NCBI GenBank assembly: GCA_040399685.1
Contig: JBBART010000018.1
Coordinates: forward strand, 1-64,000
DNA: 64,000 nt
Origin: CAIQQQ01 sp040399685
Lineage (GTDB): Bacteria > Pseudomonadota > Alphaproteobacteria > Acetobacterales > Acetobacteraceae
Reading direction: 5' to 3'
How positions within the stretch are numbered: the stretch's first letter is position 1; each line of letters begins with the position of its first letter. The translations under genes were made by a program, and so were the position numbers. The notes below the pieces were generated by a model. It ran no database searches, was not told the DNA's origin, and saw only the letters and a program-made list of their open reading frames with translations. Positions 25,642-34,929 of this stretch are shown here, one piece after another.

Positions 25642-28600
25642 TCAGGCGGCCAGACGATCCTCGCCGCTGCCGAACAGGAATTCCACGTCGTCCATTTCGA
25701 TGGCGGTCAGATCGCCATCCTCGCTGAGGGCGATGTTGGCAAGATCGGCCTTGCGTTGCTGCAATTCCACAATGCGGTCTTCCACGGTGTCGGCGGCGAT
25801 GAGCTTGTAGACGAACACGGATTTGGTCTGGCCGATGCGGTGCGCGCGGTCTGACGCCTGGTCTTCCACGGCCGGATTCCACCAGGGATCGTAATGGATG
25901 ACGGTGTCGGCGGAGGTGAGGTTCAGCCCACGCCCACCGGCCTTCAGGCTGATCAGGAACAGCGGCACCTCGCCGTTCTCGAAGGCGCGCACAGGCTCGG
26001 CGCGATCGCGCGTGTCGCCGCGCAGCTCGACGAAGGCGATCCCGCTTTCGGCGAGGCGCGGCTTGATGAGGTCCAGCATCGAGGTGAACTGCGAGAACAG
26101 CAGGATGCGGCGGCCCTCTGGGATCATTTCCTCGATCATCTCCATCAGGTCGTCGAGCTTGCTGGAGGTCTCGACCAACTTTGCCGAGGGCAACTTCACC
26201 AAACGCGGGTCGCAGCACACCTGGCGCAGCTTGAGCAGCGCATCCAGCACAACGAGATGGCTCTGCGCCGCGTTCAGGCCGGCGATCTGTTCGCGCACCT
26301 TCTCGTAGAGGGTGCCGCGAATGGTGTCGTACAGTTCGCGTTGCTCGGGCGCCAGGTTGATCCGTCGCAGGATGGTGTGCTTGGGCGGAAGGTCCGTGGC
26401 CACTTCGCCTTTCGTGCGGCGCAGCAGGAACGGCCTGATCCGGCGCACAAGCTGCACCCGCCGGGCGGAATCGTTGTTCTTTTCAATCGGCGTGCGGAAG
26501 CGCTTGGTGAAGCCTTTGCGCTCGCCCAGCAGACCCGGCATCAGGAAGGCGAATTCCGACCACAACTCGCCCAGATTGTTCTCGATCGGCGTGCCCGACA
26601 GGCACAGCCGGTGGCGGGTATCGAGTTGGCAGACGGCCTTGGTGGCCTTGGAATCCGGGCTCTTGATCACCTGCGCCTCGTCCAGCACCACCATGTGCCA
26701 CGCGATCAGCTTCATCTCCTCGATGTCGCGCGTCAGCACGGTGTAGGTGGTGAGCACGACATGGATGCCGTCCAACTCGGCGCGCAAGGCGTGCCGGTCC
26801 AGGCCGTGCAACACGGCGGTGGTCAGATGCGGGGCGAACTTGGCCAGTTCGGCCACCCAGTTGGTGACGAGGCTGGTGGGCAGCACAATCAAGACAGGCC
26901 GGTCGAGCCGGCCCTGCGCCTGTTCGATCACGATATGGGCGATGGTCTGGGCGGTCTTGCCGAGCCCCATGTCGTCGGCGAGGAAGCCCCCGAGGTCGTT
27001 CAGGCGCAGATGCTGCAACCAGTCCACGCCGTGCTGCTGATAGGGCCGCAAGGTCGCCAGGAAGCTGGCGGGAATGGCGGCTTGCGGGATCTCCGCCGTG
27101 CCCCGGAAGCGCTCGGCGTAGGCTGCGATGGCGGCGGCGTTTTCCCAACGCGTGGTGAGCAGGTCTTCAAGGTCCAGCACGCTGGCCGCCTCGGCATCCG
27201 GCAGCACCAGGCTGCCATCGGCCGTGCGCCGGGCAGCGGCCAGCAGGTCTTCCATGACGGTCAGCAGGCGGCGCATGCGCTCGGCCGGCAGTTTCAGGAT
27301 GCGGCCGTCATCGAGGCTGGTGATCAATTCGCCGTCGATGATCTGGGCAGCCTCCATGCCGCCGCGTTCCAGCAGGCGGGACAGGATGGGCAGTAGCGCG
27401 ATGCGCTTGCCGTCGATCTCGATGCCGAAATCCAGCGAGAAGTTGCCGGTGTCGGCATCGGCCACCCGCACGTCGTAATCGCCGACGTATTGCACCTGCG
27501 GCGGGCCGAACGCGGCGTCGATCTCGTTGCGCCAGCCAAGCGCCTGCAGCGCCGGAGCGCGCTCGGCGATGAAGTTCTGCCAGCGTTCGGCGGCGTCCCG
27601 GCCGCGATGGACATAGGCCATGCGGCCCTTGGCGGTCGCCCCCTCGGCGATGCGCATCTGGCTGAAGTTGTCCTGGCGCAGCATGTCCAGCGCCGCCGCC
27701 TCGGCATTGCGGTTGCGTCGTACGAAGCTCTGCTGCCCAGGCTTGTCGCCGGGCTGGCTTGCCGGCACGAACTGCTTTTCGTCCTCCGGGGCGGCCATGG
27801 CGCCGCCGTAATCGAAGTCGATGGTCAGGGCGTCGATCAGTTCCATGTGGCCGAACACATCGGGGCATTCCAGCTTGCGCAGACGCAGCACCACCGTCAG
27901 CGGACGCTCCAGGATCACTGGGGCGACGGCATTGGTGATCCGGACAATCTGCGGCTCGGGCGGGCGGGCGCTGGGGCGGAACGGCGGTGGCTTCGGTGGG
28001 CTGTTGCGCTGGAAGGTGGGGGCCGCCGAGGGACCACGGTCCCGCAGCGGGCGCAACGGCGCGGCCGAGGCTTGGCCCGGTCGCCCCAAGGTTGGTACAG
28101 CCGGCGCCTGCTGCACGGGCGCCTGGCGCAGCCGGACGCGGCCGACCTCGCCGGTGGCGCCGTCCACATACCATGGGCCGGCCTCACCCATGATGACGGC
28201 GGATTTTGGCGGCAGGGCGGGCGGCACGCTGGCCTGGAAAACCCGCTCCGCCCCCAGGATCAGCGTCTTGCCGGTGGCATGCCAACGCGCCTTGCCGATG
28301 CGCCCGAGCAGCCCGAGCACCGAGGCCACGCCGGCGGGCGGGATGGGCGTGCGGCTGGTCTCGCCACCGCCGAGCAGCCTGGCCAGGATGCGCATCGTCT
28401 CGCTGCTCGTGCGCGCGGCGAGGATGCGGGCCGGGGTGGTGGGCTCCAGCCGGCCGCTGCGTTCGCCGATCAGAACGGCGGACACAAAGCAGGCGTGGGG
28501 CGGCTCGCCGGGGGAAAGCTCGAACACCAGATTCTGGCGTTCCTCGGCGGGCAGGGCGGTCAGTGCCTCCAGCGCGGTCTTGGGGGCGGCCTTGCGCAGA

Positions 28601-28878
28601 GCCGGAAACCGGTCCAGCGCCGCCAGCGCCCCGGCCGCCAGATGGGCGCAGCCGGAATGCCCGCAACTGCACGTGTTCGAGAACGCCACCCGGTGCCCGA
28701 TCGCGGACGGGACGATCGTGCCGGTATAGCGCTGCCCAAGATTCTCCACGACGACCGCAATCGACGACTCGCCCAGCGTGACGCTCACGGACCCGGACAG
28801 ACCCATGGAGCGCCCCCGCGTCAGCGCCCGCGAGTCGAACGCACGACCGAGATCATCGGACGAGAACAGTGTCAGCAT
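25642..28878 (-). CDS. SNF2-family helicase with SWIM zinc finger
   Basis: The 1078-residue cytoplasmic ATPase has an N-terminal SWIM zinc finger (CSCGHSGCAH, about residues 72-81), a long middle region with proline-rich low-complexity text (about residues 265-310), and a C-terminal SNF2 motor. Motor motifs are FLADDMGLGKTAQTIAH (I, about residue 640), VLPTSLVTNW (Ia), VVLDEAQVIKSPDS (II), LCLSGTPIENNLGELWSEF (III), ILLFSQFTSMLDLI, GRGLNLTSADTVIHYDPWWNPAVEDQASDRAHRIGQ (V-VI). SWIM/SNF2 proteins are thought to remodel nucleoprotein or recycle RNA polymerase like RapA, but the specific role is unknown. It stands alone and is convergent with the YeeE pair. Confidence 0.9.
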   Translation of the reverse strand: MLTLFSSDDLGRAFDSRALTRGRSMGLSGSVSVTLGESSIAVVVENLGQRYTGTIVPSAIGHRVAFSNTCSCGHSGCAHLAAGALAALDRFPALRKAAPKTALEALTALPAEERQNLVFELSPGEPPHACFVSAVLIGERSGRLEPTTPARILAARTSSETMRILARLLGGGETSRTPIPPAGVASVLGLLGRIGKARWHATGKTLILGAERVFQASVPPALPPKSAVIMGEAGPWYVDGATGEVGRVRLRQAPVQQAPAVPTLGRPGQASAAPLRPLRDRGPSAAPTFQRNSPPKPPPFRPSARPPEPQIVRITNAVAPVILERPLTVVLRLRKLECPDVFGHMELIDALTIDFDYGGAMAAPEDEKQFVPASQPGDKPGQQSFVRRNRNAEAAALDMLRQDNFSQMRIAEGATAKGRMAYVHRGRDAAERWQNFIAERAPALQALGWRNEIDAAFGPPQVQYVGDYDVRVADADTGNFSLDFGIEIDGKRIALLPILSRLLERGGMEAAQIIDGELITSLDDGRILKLPAERMRRLLTVMEDLLAAARRTADGSLVLPDAEAASVLDLEDLLTTRWENAAAIAAYAERFRGTAEIPQAAIPASFLATLRPYQQHGVDWLQHLRLNDLGGFLADDMGLGKTAQTIAHIVIEQAQGRLDRPVLIVLPTSLVTNWVAELAKFAPHLTTAVLHGLDRHALRAELDGIHVVLTTYTVLTRDIEEMKLIAWHMVVLDEAQVIKSPDSKATKAVCQLDTRHRLCLSGTPIENNLGELWSEFAFLMPGLLGERKGFTKRFRTPIEKNNDSARRVQLVRRIRPFLLRRTKGEVATDLPPKHTILRRINLAPEQRELYDTIRGTLYEKVREQIAGLNAAQSHLVVLDALLKLRQVCCDPRLVKLPSAKLVETSSKLDDLMEMIEEMIPEGRRILLFSQFTSMLDLIKPRLAESGIAFVELRGDTRDRAEPVRAFENGEVPLFLISLKAGGRGLNLTSADTVIHYDPWWNPAVEDQASDRAHRIGQTKSVFVYKLIAADTVEDRIVELQQRKADLANIALSEDGDLTAIEMDDVEFLFGSGEDRLAA

Positions 28879-28924
28879 CGGGACAGGACGACCTTTATGG
28901 TTGGAGCGCTTACCGCGTTCGGCA

Positions 28925-29905
28925 TTACGCCTGTGCGGGGATCACTTCGATGTCGCCAGACGCCACGGCCTTGCGGGCCAGTTCCAATGCGCCGGCGCGC
29001 GACTTGGCAGCGCCCACGAAGCGGCGCAGATGCACGAACACGGCATCCGCGATGCCTGTCTCCGTCGCGAGCGCTCCGGCCTGCAATCCGGCCCAGGCTT
29101 CCGGCAGTGCCAGCCGCTGCTCGAACGACCCGGGTTCCGGCGGCATCGTGTCCAGCATCCAGTTGCCGTTCGACGCCGGGGAGACGGCGAACAGCACCGG
29201 CAGGTCGTGGGAGAACACCACGTTCTTCCACGGCATGCCGCGGTCCAGCACCAAGATGCGGGGATCTTCGCCCGCCTGGTGTGCTGCGAGAACGATGGTC
29301 TCGGCCGCATGCCGTGCCCGCAATCCTTCAACGCGGCGGCCCAGCATGCTCAGAACCAGCGCGGTTGCTTCCAGAAAGGCCGCGTCGCCGGCGGTGGAGC
29401 CGTTCCCGGCGGGATCGTCCCAGGTCGGATTGAATTCGCCGACCAGCGTTGCCAGGCCGAGCGTGTCGCGCTGGATCGGGCCATCGGCCGACACGCCGTT
29501 GTCGATCTCGTCGATCCGGCGCACCAGCTTCTCATCGATGTCGGCGGCAATGGCGGCGGCGAAGGCTTCAGAGCCGCTCGGCTGCAACAGGGCGGCCACA
29601 GCGCGTTCGCCATAGACCTGCCAGATCAGACCGGCGGAAGAGAAGGGCGTCTCGTCGGCGCGCACCGGCGCGCCGCGCTGGTGATGGTCAAAGCGGCTTG
29701 CGGCCGCATCGAACACGAACCCCACGTCCCAGACGATATCGGCCGTCTCGATCAATTCTGCCTTGCGGGTGCGCAGCAGAACGTGGTCCTGGCCGGGTTC
29801 ACGCAGGCCCAGCGCCAGGCGCAGGACGGCATAGGCGAACACCTCGTCGCAGTGGAACTTGCCGCTATGGGTCGCCAGAACGGGAAGCGGCTTGTCGCGT
29901 GTCAT
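28925..29905 (-). CDS. MYG1-family protein (DHH-like phosphoesterase fold)
   Basis: The 326-residue protein has the family signature ATHSGKFHCDEVFAYAVLRLAL at residues about 10-32 and RFDHHQRGAP around residue 72, the metal-binding DHH-type motif. C-terminal features PEPGSFEQRLALPEAWAGL and FVHLRRFVGAAKSRAGALELA also match MYG1/UPF0160. Eukaryotic MYG1 is a 3'-5' RNA exonuclease; the bacterial role is untested. The gene stands 46 bases upstream of the helicase on the same strand and could be cotranscribed with it. Confidence 0.87.
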   Translation of the reverse strand: MTRDKPLPVLATHSGKFHCDEVFAYAVLRLALGLREPGQDHVLLRTRKAELIETADIVWDVGFVFDAAASRFDHHQRGAPVRADETPFSSAGLIWQVYGERAVAALLQPSGSEAFAAAIAADIDEKLVRRIDEIDNGVSADGPIQRDTLGLATLVGEFNPTWDDPAGNGSTAGDAAFLEATALVLSMLGRRVEGLRARHAAETIVLAAHQAGEDPRILVLDRGMPWKNVVFSHDLPVLFAVSPASNGNWMLDTMPPEPGSFEQRLALPEAWAGLQAGALATETGIADAVFVHLRRFVGAAKSRAGALELARKAVASGDIEVIPAQA

Positions 29906-30102
29906 GGTCGTGATCCGATGTGAGATTGATTCGGCGCGGCTGGGGCGCCTTTGGCACAGTGCCTACCCGCGCAAGCCCCATGCGTCCATGCTTTGTGCGC
30001 TGGCACTGAGCCGAAGCGGGCTCTGCCATGCCATCTTTGCCCCTGTCCAGGACCGTGCGCGGACGGCAAGCTCGCGTCATGGGAACGAGACAGGACAGCA
30101 GC

Positions 30103-30993
30103 ATGAAACCAACAATCGGCATGATCGGCGTGGGCCTGATGGGCCACGGAATTGCCTGGAACATCGCCAATGCGGGCTACCGCCTGACGATACTCGACCA
30201 TCCTGGCAACCAGCCGGTGGACGATCTTCGCGCCATGGGCGTGGCGGTGGCCCCCGGCATCGCGGGCGTGGCGGAGGCCTCCGACATCATCGTTCTCTGC
30301 GTCACCGGCTCGCCGCAGGTTGAATCAATTCTCACCGGCGAAGCGGGCGTGATCGCGAATCTTCGCCCCGGCACGGTGGTTGTGGACTGTTCCACGGCCC
30401 TTCCCGACTCGACCGAACTGATGGCGGCCGCGGTGGCGAAGGCAGGCGGGCAGTTCATGGACGCCGCGATGACACGCCTGCCGCAGCATGCGCGCTCGGG
30501 CACGCTGAACCTGCTGATCGGTGGCGATGCGGCGCTGCTGGAACGGCTTCGCCCGCTGCTCGACACGTTCAGCGAGAACATCACCCTGATTGGCGGCGTG
30601 GGCGCCGGACATCGGATGAAGCTGCTGCACAACTATGTCTCGCTCGGCTTCATGACGTTGCTGGGCGAAGTGGCGGCGCATAGCGCGAAGGCCGGGGTTG
30701 ATCCGGCGATCCTGATCGATGTGCTCACCAAGGGCGGCGGCGGCGGCGCGGCGCTTGATCGCGTGTCGCCCTTCCTGCGGACCGGCGATCCGTCGGCCGT
30801 GCCGTTCTTCATCAGCAATGCCGCCAAGGACCTGGCCTATTACCGCACCACCGCGGCCAGTGCCGGCGCCTATCATGGCATTGCGGACGCCGTTGGGCGC
30901 ACGCTGGAGGCCATTGTGGCGGATGGAAACGGCCAGTCCTTCGTGCCGCAACTGGCGGCGCTGCTGACGACGCAGACGATGCCTGAGGCCTGA
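30103..30993 (+). CDS. NAD(P)-dependent beta-hydroxyacid dehydrogenase (3-hydroxyisobutyrate dehydrogenase-like)
   Basis: The 296-residue enzyme starts TIGMIGVGLMGHGIAWNIANAGY, the GxGxxG Rossmann motif. VVDCSTALPDST and FMDAAMTRLPQHARSGTLNLLIGG match the substrate-binding region (usually DAPVSGG, here DAAMTRL, so the substrate pocket differs). GAGHRMKLLHNYVSLG carries the catalytic lysine near residue 170. It reduces or oxidises small beta-hydroxy acids such as 3-hydroxyisobutyrate or tartronate semialdehyde. The ATG at 30103 follows AGGACAG; an upstream ATG at 30028 lacks conservation. Confidence 0.85.
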   Translation: MKPTIGMIGVGLMGHGIAWNIANAGYRLTILDHPGNQPVDDLRAMGVAVAPGIAGVAEASDIIVLCVTGSPQVESILTGEAGVIANLRPGTVVVDCSTALPDSTELMAAAVAKAGGQFMDAAMTRLPQHARSGTLNLLIGGDAALLERLRPLLDTFSENITLIGGVGAGHRMKLLHNYVSLGFMTLLGEVAAHSAKAGVDPAILIDVLTKGGGGGAALDRVSPFLRTGDPSAVPFFISNAAKDLAYYRTTAASAGAYHGIADAVGRTLEAIVADGNGQSFVPQLAALLTTQTMPEA

Positions 30994-31380
30994 AGCTGAT
31001 TGCTGGGATGGGGGGCGTGCATGGCCATGCCGGTCGCGCCTCCCACGGATGAAGCCTTGATGCATGACAGGGACGCGCCAGCATTCGAATCCTCAAAATG
31101 ATGGTGCTTTCTCTGGCGAGTTTGGCGGCGAACAGACTTATTATGGAGTAGTATTTTAGGTTTGTTATTTTGATATATCGTTAGCACATTATTTTGATTA
31201 CATAAAACTTATGCTTGCCCGGTATTGTCTTTCTTGAGCCGTGCAGCTTGTCTCGGCGGGAATGGTTTATGGCATGCCAAACCATTCTGGAAACAGGGGG
31301 GGGGTGACAGTGGCAAGGCACATCGATCAAGCGGTTGAGATGCCGCCGCGCCTCCCTCAAAGTCGGCACCGGTTGTTTGC
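30994..31380. other. Intergenic region, no gene recognised
   Basis: This spacer contains an AT-rich block (about 31090-31210) and a run of G at about 31299-31306. Short ORFs on both strands have no recognisable domain or ribosome site. I see no RNA gene. Confidence 0.5.
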
Positions 31381-31671
31381 ATGACCGCCCCATCTTCGGC
31401 CATCACCACCATCGGGCTCGGGCGCGAGGCAGCGTCGAGCAGTTTGCTGGCCGGCCGCAGCGGCATTGGCCCAGCGTCGGGGGTCGACACGCAACCCGAT
31501 GCCTGTGATTTCGCCGCTACGCTGGGGGCGATCCCTTCGAGCGGTGCCCATGTTCGGCACCGTGGCCACCAACTGGCGTTGCTGGCGGCGCGTGAGGCGG
31601 GGGCGGATTCGACGGTCTCGGCCAGGCCGCTGCCGGCCCATGCGCACCGTTTGGTCAGGAGATCGGCCTGA
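31381..31671 (+). pseudogene. Possible beta-ketoacyl synthase N-terminal fragment
   Basis: The 96-residue frame reads TTIGLGREAASSSLLAGRSGIG and later HRGHQLALLAARE. The spacing resembles the N-terminus of FabF-like ketosynthases (a glycine-rich turn, a LLAGRSGI helix, then a RNNxLALLALRE-type helix). No active-site Cys or His part follows, so at most about a quarter of a ketosynthase is left. It sits 34 bases upstream of a malonyl transacylase-like gene, which makes the reading plausible, but similarity is short and could be coincidental. Confidence 0.3.
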
Positions 31672-31705
31672 CGCTGGGCGTGACTGGCGCGGGTCATGGC
31701 ATTGG

Positions 31706-32659
31706 ATGCAGGAGGCTCAACTGGAACCGCGATCACACCCCGCCTGCGGGGTGATCTTTCCTGGCCAGGGTGTGCAGCGCGCCGGCATGGCACGGGATTT
31801 CCACACCCACTTCGCCGCCAGCCGGGCGGTGTTTGACGAGGCGTCCGACACGCTCGGCATTGACATGGCGGCGCTGTGTTTCGAGCCGGATGACCGTTTG
31901 GCGATGACCGAATTTGCCCAGCCGGCCATCCTGACGGCCGAGATCGCCATGCTGCGCGCCGTGCAGTTCATCACCGGACTGCGCCCAGCCTTCTGGGCAG
32001 GACACAGTCTTGGCGAATACGCGGCCCTCGTCGGCGCCGGTGCGTTGCCGTTCGCCGATGCCGTGAGCCTTGTTCGCGAGCGCGGCCGCATGATGCAGGC
32101 CACCGTGCCGCAAGGGGTGGGGGCCATGATGGCGATTTCGGCGTCACGGCTGGACCCCTGCATCGTCGCAGGCTGCCTGGTGGATCTGCGGGTGGATATC
32201 GCCTGCCTGAACGCGCCGGAGCAGATTGTGGTGTCAGGGTTTGCCGCTGATATGGCGGTGGCGGCGGCCCGGTTGCGCGCGGCTGTGCCAACGGCTGTGC
32301 TGTGGCCGGTGGCGGCATCCGTGCCGTTTCATTCCCGCATGCTGGAGCCCGCGGTGCCGGGCTTTCGGGCGGAACTGCGCAAGTTGAACTGGCGCGCGGA
32401 ACAGGCGGGCGTGGTGGCGTCCAATATCACCGGGGGATGGCACACAGCCACCCAATCGGCGCTGGTGGATGCCATGGCATTGCATGTCGCGGCCTGCGTG
32501 TGCTGGAGCGACAATGCCGACATGCTGGCGGCGTCCGTGACCCGCATTGTCGAGATCGGCCCAGCCAGCGCGTTGCGACCTTTCTTTCGCAGATTTCGCA
32601 GGCGCGTCGATGTGGTGACCTGCGTGCACGACGCGCAGCAAGCTGCACATGCGGGCTGA
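31706..32659 (+). CDS. Acyltransferase of the FabD/malonyl-CoA:ACP transacylase family
   Basis: The 317-residue protein begins its conserved part at GVIFPGQGVQRAGMARDF. It has the catalytic-serine elbow AGHSLGEYAALVGAG (about residue 99), ERGRMMQATVPQGVGAMMAI, NAPEQIVVSG and the catalytic-histidine region ASVPFHSRMLEPA (about residue 207). It transfers malonyl (or another acyl) groups to an acyl carrier protein. No acyl carrier protein or full ketosynthase is adjacent, so it may be a remnant of a small polyketide/fatty-acid locus whose upstream ketosynthase has decayed. The start at 31706 is the best in-frame ATG; there is no strong ribosome site. Confidence 0.8.
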   Translation: MQEAQLEPRSHPACGVIFPGQGVQRAGMARDFHTHFAASRAVFDEASDTLGIDMAALCFEPDDRLAMTEFAQPAILTAEIAMLRAVQFITGLRPAFWAGHSLGEYAALVGAGALPFADAVSLVRERGRMMQATVPQGVGAMMAISASRLDPCIVAGCLVDLRVDIACLNAPEQIVVSGFAADMAVAAARLRAAVPTAVLWPVAASVPFHSRMLEPAVPGFRAELRKLNWRAEQAGVVASNITGGWHTATQSALVDAMALHVAACVCWSDNADMLAASVTRIVEIGPASALRPFFRRFRRRVDVVTCVHDAQQAAHAG

Positions 32660-32706
32660 CGGAGGCGCTGTTGCATTCGATCGCGCACACGGCGCCCGCG
32701 TCTGCT

Positions 32707-33117
32707 CTAACGCGCCGCCTGCACGTCCCCGATCAGGGGCATGTCGGTATAGGCATTGCCGAAATTCTGCCGGATGAACCCCACCACATCGGCCACCTGC
32801 TGGTTGGACAGATATTTCCCAAAGGGCGGCATCGCCCGTTGGCCGTGCAACACCACCCATATCGGGTAGCCGGAGGCGGCCAGGCGCGTGTTGTCCGCCA
32901 GCGCCGGATAGGCTCCGGCCCCGATAGCGCCCCGTCCGTTGGCCATGTGGCAGCCCGTGCAGACCGCCTGATAGATCGCGGCCCCGGTTGGTTCGGTGAA
33001 GCGGCTCGGGCTGCCGAACAGGCCCTCGGGTTCCTGCGGAGCGGTGGATTGCGCCTGGGCCAGGCGACCCATCAGGAGCAGCGCCGTGACCACGGCAATG
33101 GCTGTGCGCGCGATCAT
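32707..33117 (-). CDS. Secreted c-type cytochrome
   Basis: The 136-residue protein has a Sec leader (MIARTAIAVVTALLLMGRLAQAQ) and one haem-binding motif, CTGCH (C53, C56, H57). Met96 in GQRAMPPFGKYLS is the likely axial ligand. This is a class I monohaem cytochrome c for periplasmic electron transfer. The start at 33117 overlaps the amine-oxidase stop by 4 bases (ATGA), so the cytochrome is made with that flavoenzyme and is its probable electron acceptor. Confidence 0.88.
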   Translation of the reverse strand: MIARTAIAVVTALLLMGRLAQAQSTAPQEPEGLFGSPSRFTEPTGAAIYQAVCTGCHMANGRGAIGAGAYPALADNTRLAASGYPIWVVLHGQRAMPPFGKYLSNQQVADVVGFIRQNFGNAYTDMPLIGDVQAAR

Positions 33118-34706
33118 CGGGCCATCACCCGCTGGTGCAACCGGCTGACGGCGTCCAGCGACGACAGCAATGCGCCCTCCTGCCAGGCCGGGATGTAGGA
33201 GGCGTGTTCGCCCGCCAGCAGAATGCGGCCGTCCAGCGCGCAGAGATTGCGATAATGCTGCTTTCGCGTCTCCTCCGACCATTGGCCGTAGCAGCCAAGC
33301 GCCCCGGGCACACGGTGCCAGCCGACAGCGATGCCGTTGTCGAATTCGGCTGCGTATTGCGGGTGTATCGCTGCCCCGAATTCAACAGCCTTGCGCACGC
33401 GTTCGGCGGGGGGGAGGGCGGTGAACTCATAGGCGTAAGGTCCAAACGGATAGGCGCCCAGCACCACGCCCGGCCCGTCCTGGAAATAGCCGCTGCTCGG
33501 ATAACCGATCATGGCGATGGGAAGGTCGGTGAAGCTGATGCCGCCGAAGATCGCATCGTCCTGCTCCCAGAAGCGCCGGCGGAACTGAAGGCCGATCTTC
33601 ATGCCGGCGGCGTAGGGCACGGCGGCGATGGCGTCCGACATGGCTGGGCCCACGTTGATGTCGATCTGGCTGAGAACCGAAAGCGGGATGGTGCACAGGC
33701 ACCAATCGGCCCGTGTCTGCCCGATCTCGCCGGTCTGCGTGTCGGTCCAGGTGGCGCTGACGCCGGTCTCGTCCTGGCGGATCGCGGTGACTTTGGTGTT
33801 CAGCCGGATCAGGTCGCCGACCTCGCGGGCGAAGGCCTTGGCGATCATGTCCATGCCGCCGACCGGTTGAAACAGAGCTGTCTGGTAGTCGTAGTCGAGC
33901 GCCACGGCGAGAGAGCGCCACAATCCCGATTGCAGCACGTCGTGCGCCGAGCGGACGGTGGATATCACCGGCTCGGCGCTGAGCCCGCCGCCGGGCGGCT
34001 TGTCCCAGCCGCGCCGGGAACTGGAAAATTCGCCAGACTTATACGTGTAGTCGCTGCCCAGCGCGCCGTAATTGCGCAAGGAGGCCAGCAGCATCTCGCG
34101 GTCATCCTTGGAGACCGCATCATCGAGGCGGTCCGCCCCGACGGCCTTGGCCAGCAACTCCGCGACGGCGCCGTGGTAGTCGGCCTGAATGGTGCGGTAA
34201 CGCTGCGGCTTGCCGCCGAAGGCATTTTTGCCGTGCAGATAGGCGTTGTGGCTCACCTGGGTGAATGGCTCCAGCGCCACGCCCAGCCGCTTGCAGTAAT
34301 CGAGCATGCCGCGATGATGATAAGGGATGCGCCAAGGACCGGGGTTGAGGTAAAGCCCGTCGGCAAACCGGCAATCCTGCACAGCGCCGCCCAGTTCGGT
34401 GAATCGATCTCCGCCCCGCACGGTCCAGGTGCGGCCGCCAGCACGACCGTTGTAGTCCAATACCGTGACGGTATAGCCGGCCTTTCGCAACTCCATCGCC
34501 GCCGCCATGCCTGCCACGCCCGCACCCAGCACCAGCACCGATGCCCCGGCCGGGTCGCCTTCCAGGCGGATCGGACCGCGATAATCCGATTCCTGCGCGA
34601 AACCGAGGCTGGTCATGGCCAGATACATGGCCGAGCCGCCGGCCACGGCGCCGATCTGCGCGAGGAGATCCCTCCGTGTGGGAGAGTTGCTGGAAGAAGT
34701 GCTCAC
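33114..34706 (-). CDS. Flavin monoamine oxidase family protein, exported
   Basis: The 530-residue protein has a Tat leader, SPTRRDLLAQIGAVAGGSA, and a FAD-binding Rossmann motif (VLVLGAGVAGMAAAMELRKA, then DYNGRAGGRTWTVRGGDRFTELGGAV, about residues 53-105). Near the C-terminus ILLAGEHASYIPAWQEGALLSSLDA is the second flavin motif. This is the GG-doublet amine oxidase/L-amino-acid oxidase fold. Translational coupling to a cytochrome c suggests it passes electrons to the cytochrome rather than to oxygen, as reported for nicotine oxidoreductase NicA2 with its cytochrome CycN. The substrate amine is unknown. It is divergent from a serine hydrolase gene. Confidence 0.88.
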   Translation of the reverse strand: MSTSSSNSPTRRDLLAQIGAVAGGSAMYLAMTSLGFAQESDYRGPIRLEGDPAGASVLVLGAGVAGMAAAMELRKAGYTVTVLDYNGRAGGRTWTVRGGDRFTELGGAVQDCRFADGLYLNPGPWRIPYHHRGMLDYCKRLGVALEPFTQVSHNAYLHGKNAFGGKPQRYRTIQADYHGAVAELLAKAVGADRLDDAVSKDDREMLLASLRNYGALGSDYTYKSGEFSSSRRGWDKPPGGGLSAEPVISTVRSAHDVLQSGLWRSLAVALDYDYQTALFQPVGGMDMIAKAFAREVGDLIRLNTKVTAIRQDETGVSATWTDTQTGEIGQTRADWCLCTIPLSVLSQIDINVGPAMSDAIAAVPYAAGMKIGLQFRRRFWEQDDAIFGGISFTDLPIAMIGYPSSGYFQDGPGVVLGAYPFGPYAYEFTALPPAERVRKAVEFGAAIHPQYAAEFDNGIAVGWHRVPGALGCYGQWSEETRKQHYRNLCALDGRILLAGEHASYIPAWQEGALLSSLDAVSRLHQRVMAR

Positions 34707-34929
34707 GAGGCCCCCAATTTGATGGGCGAATATAAGCCCAGCGTGTGGGCAGTGTCATCACGTCGGGGGAGGCTGTGCGCATTGACCGTGAGGGGCGGAT
34801 CTGGTTGCCTCATTGCAATCGCCTGAGTGGTGCTGGGGAAGGTCTGTGTTTCGACCGGTCCAGCATCGTCCCAGGCCCAAAACAAAAAACCGTTCGCACG
34901 ACAAATTTGTGCGGAAGCGGAAGGTAAAA

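Noticed and set aside
25894..27396. Long plus-strand ORFs inside the helicase gene
   Set aside because: They mirror high GC3 of the SNF2 helicase on the other strand, and the helicase motifs are unambiguous.
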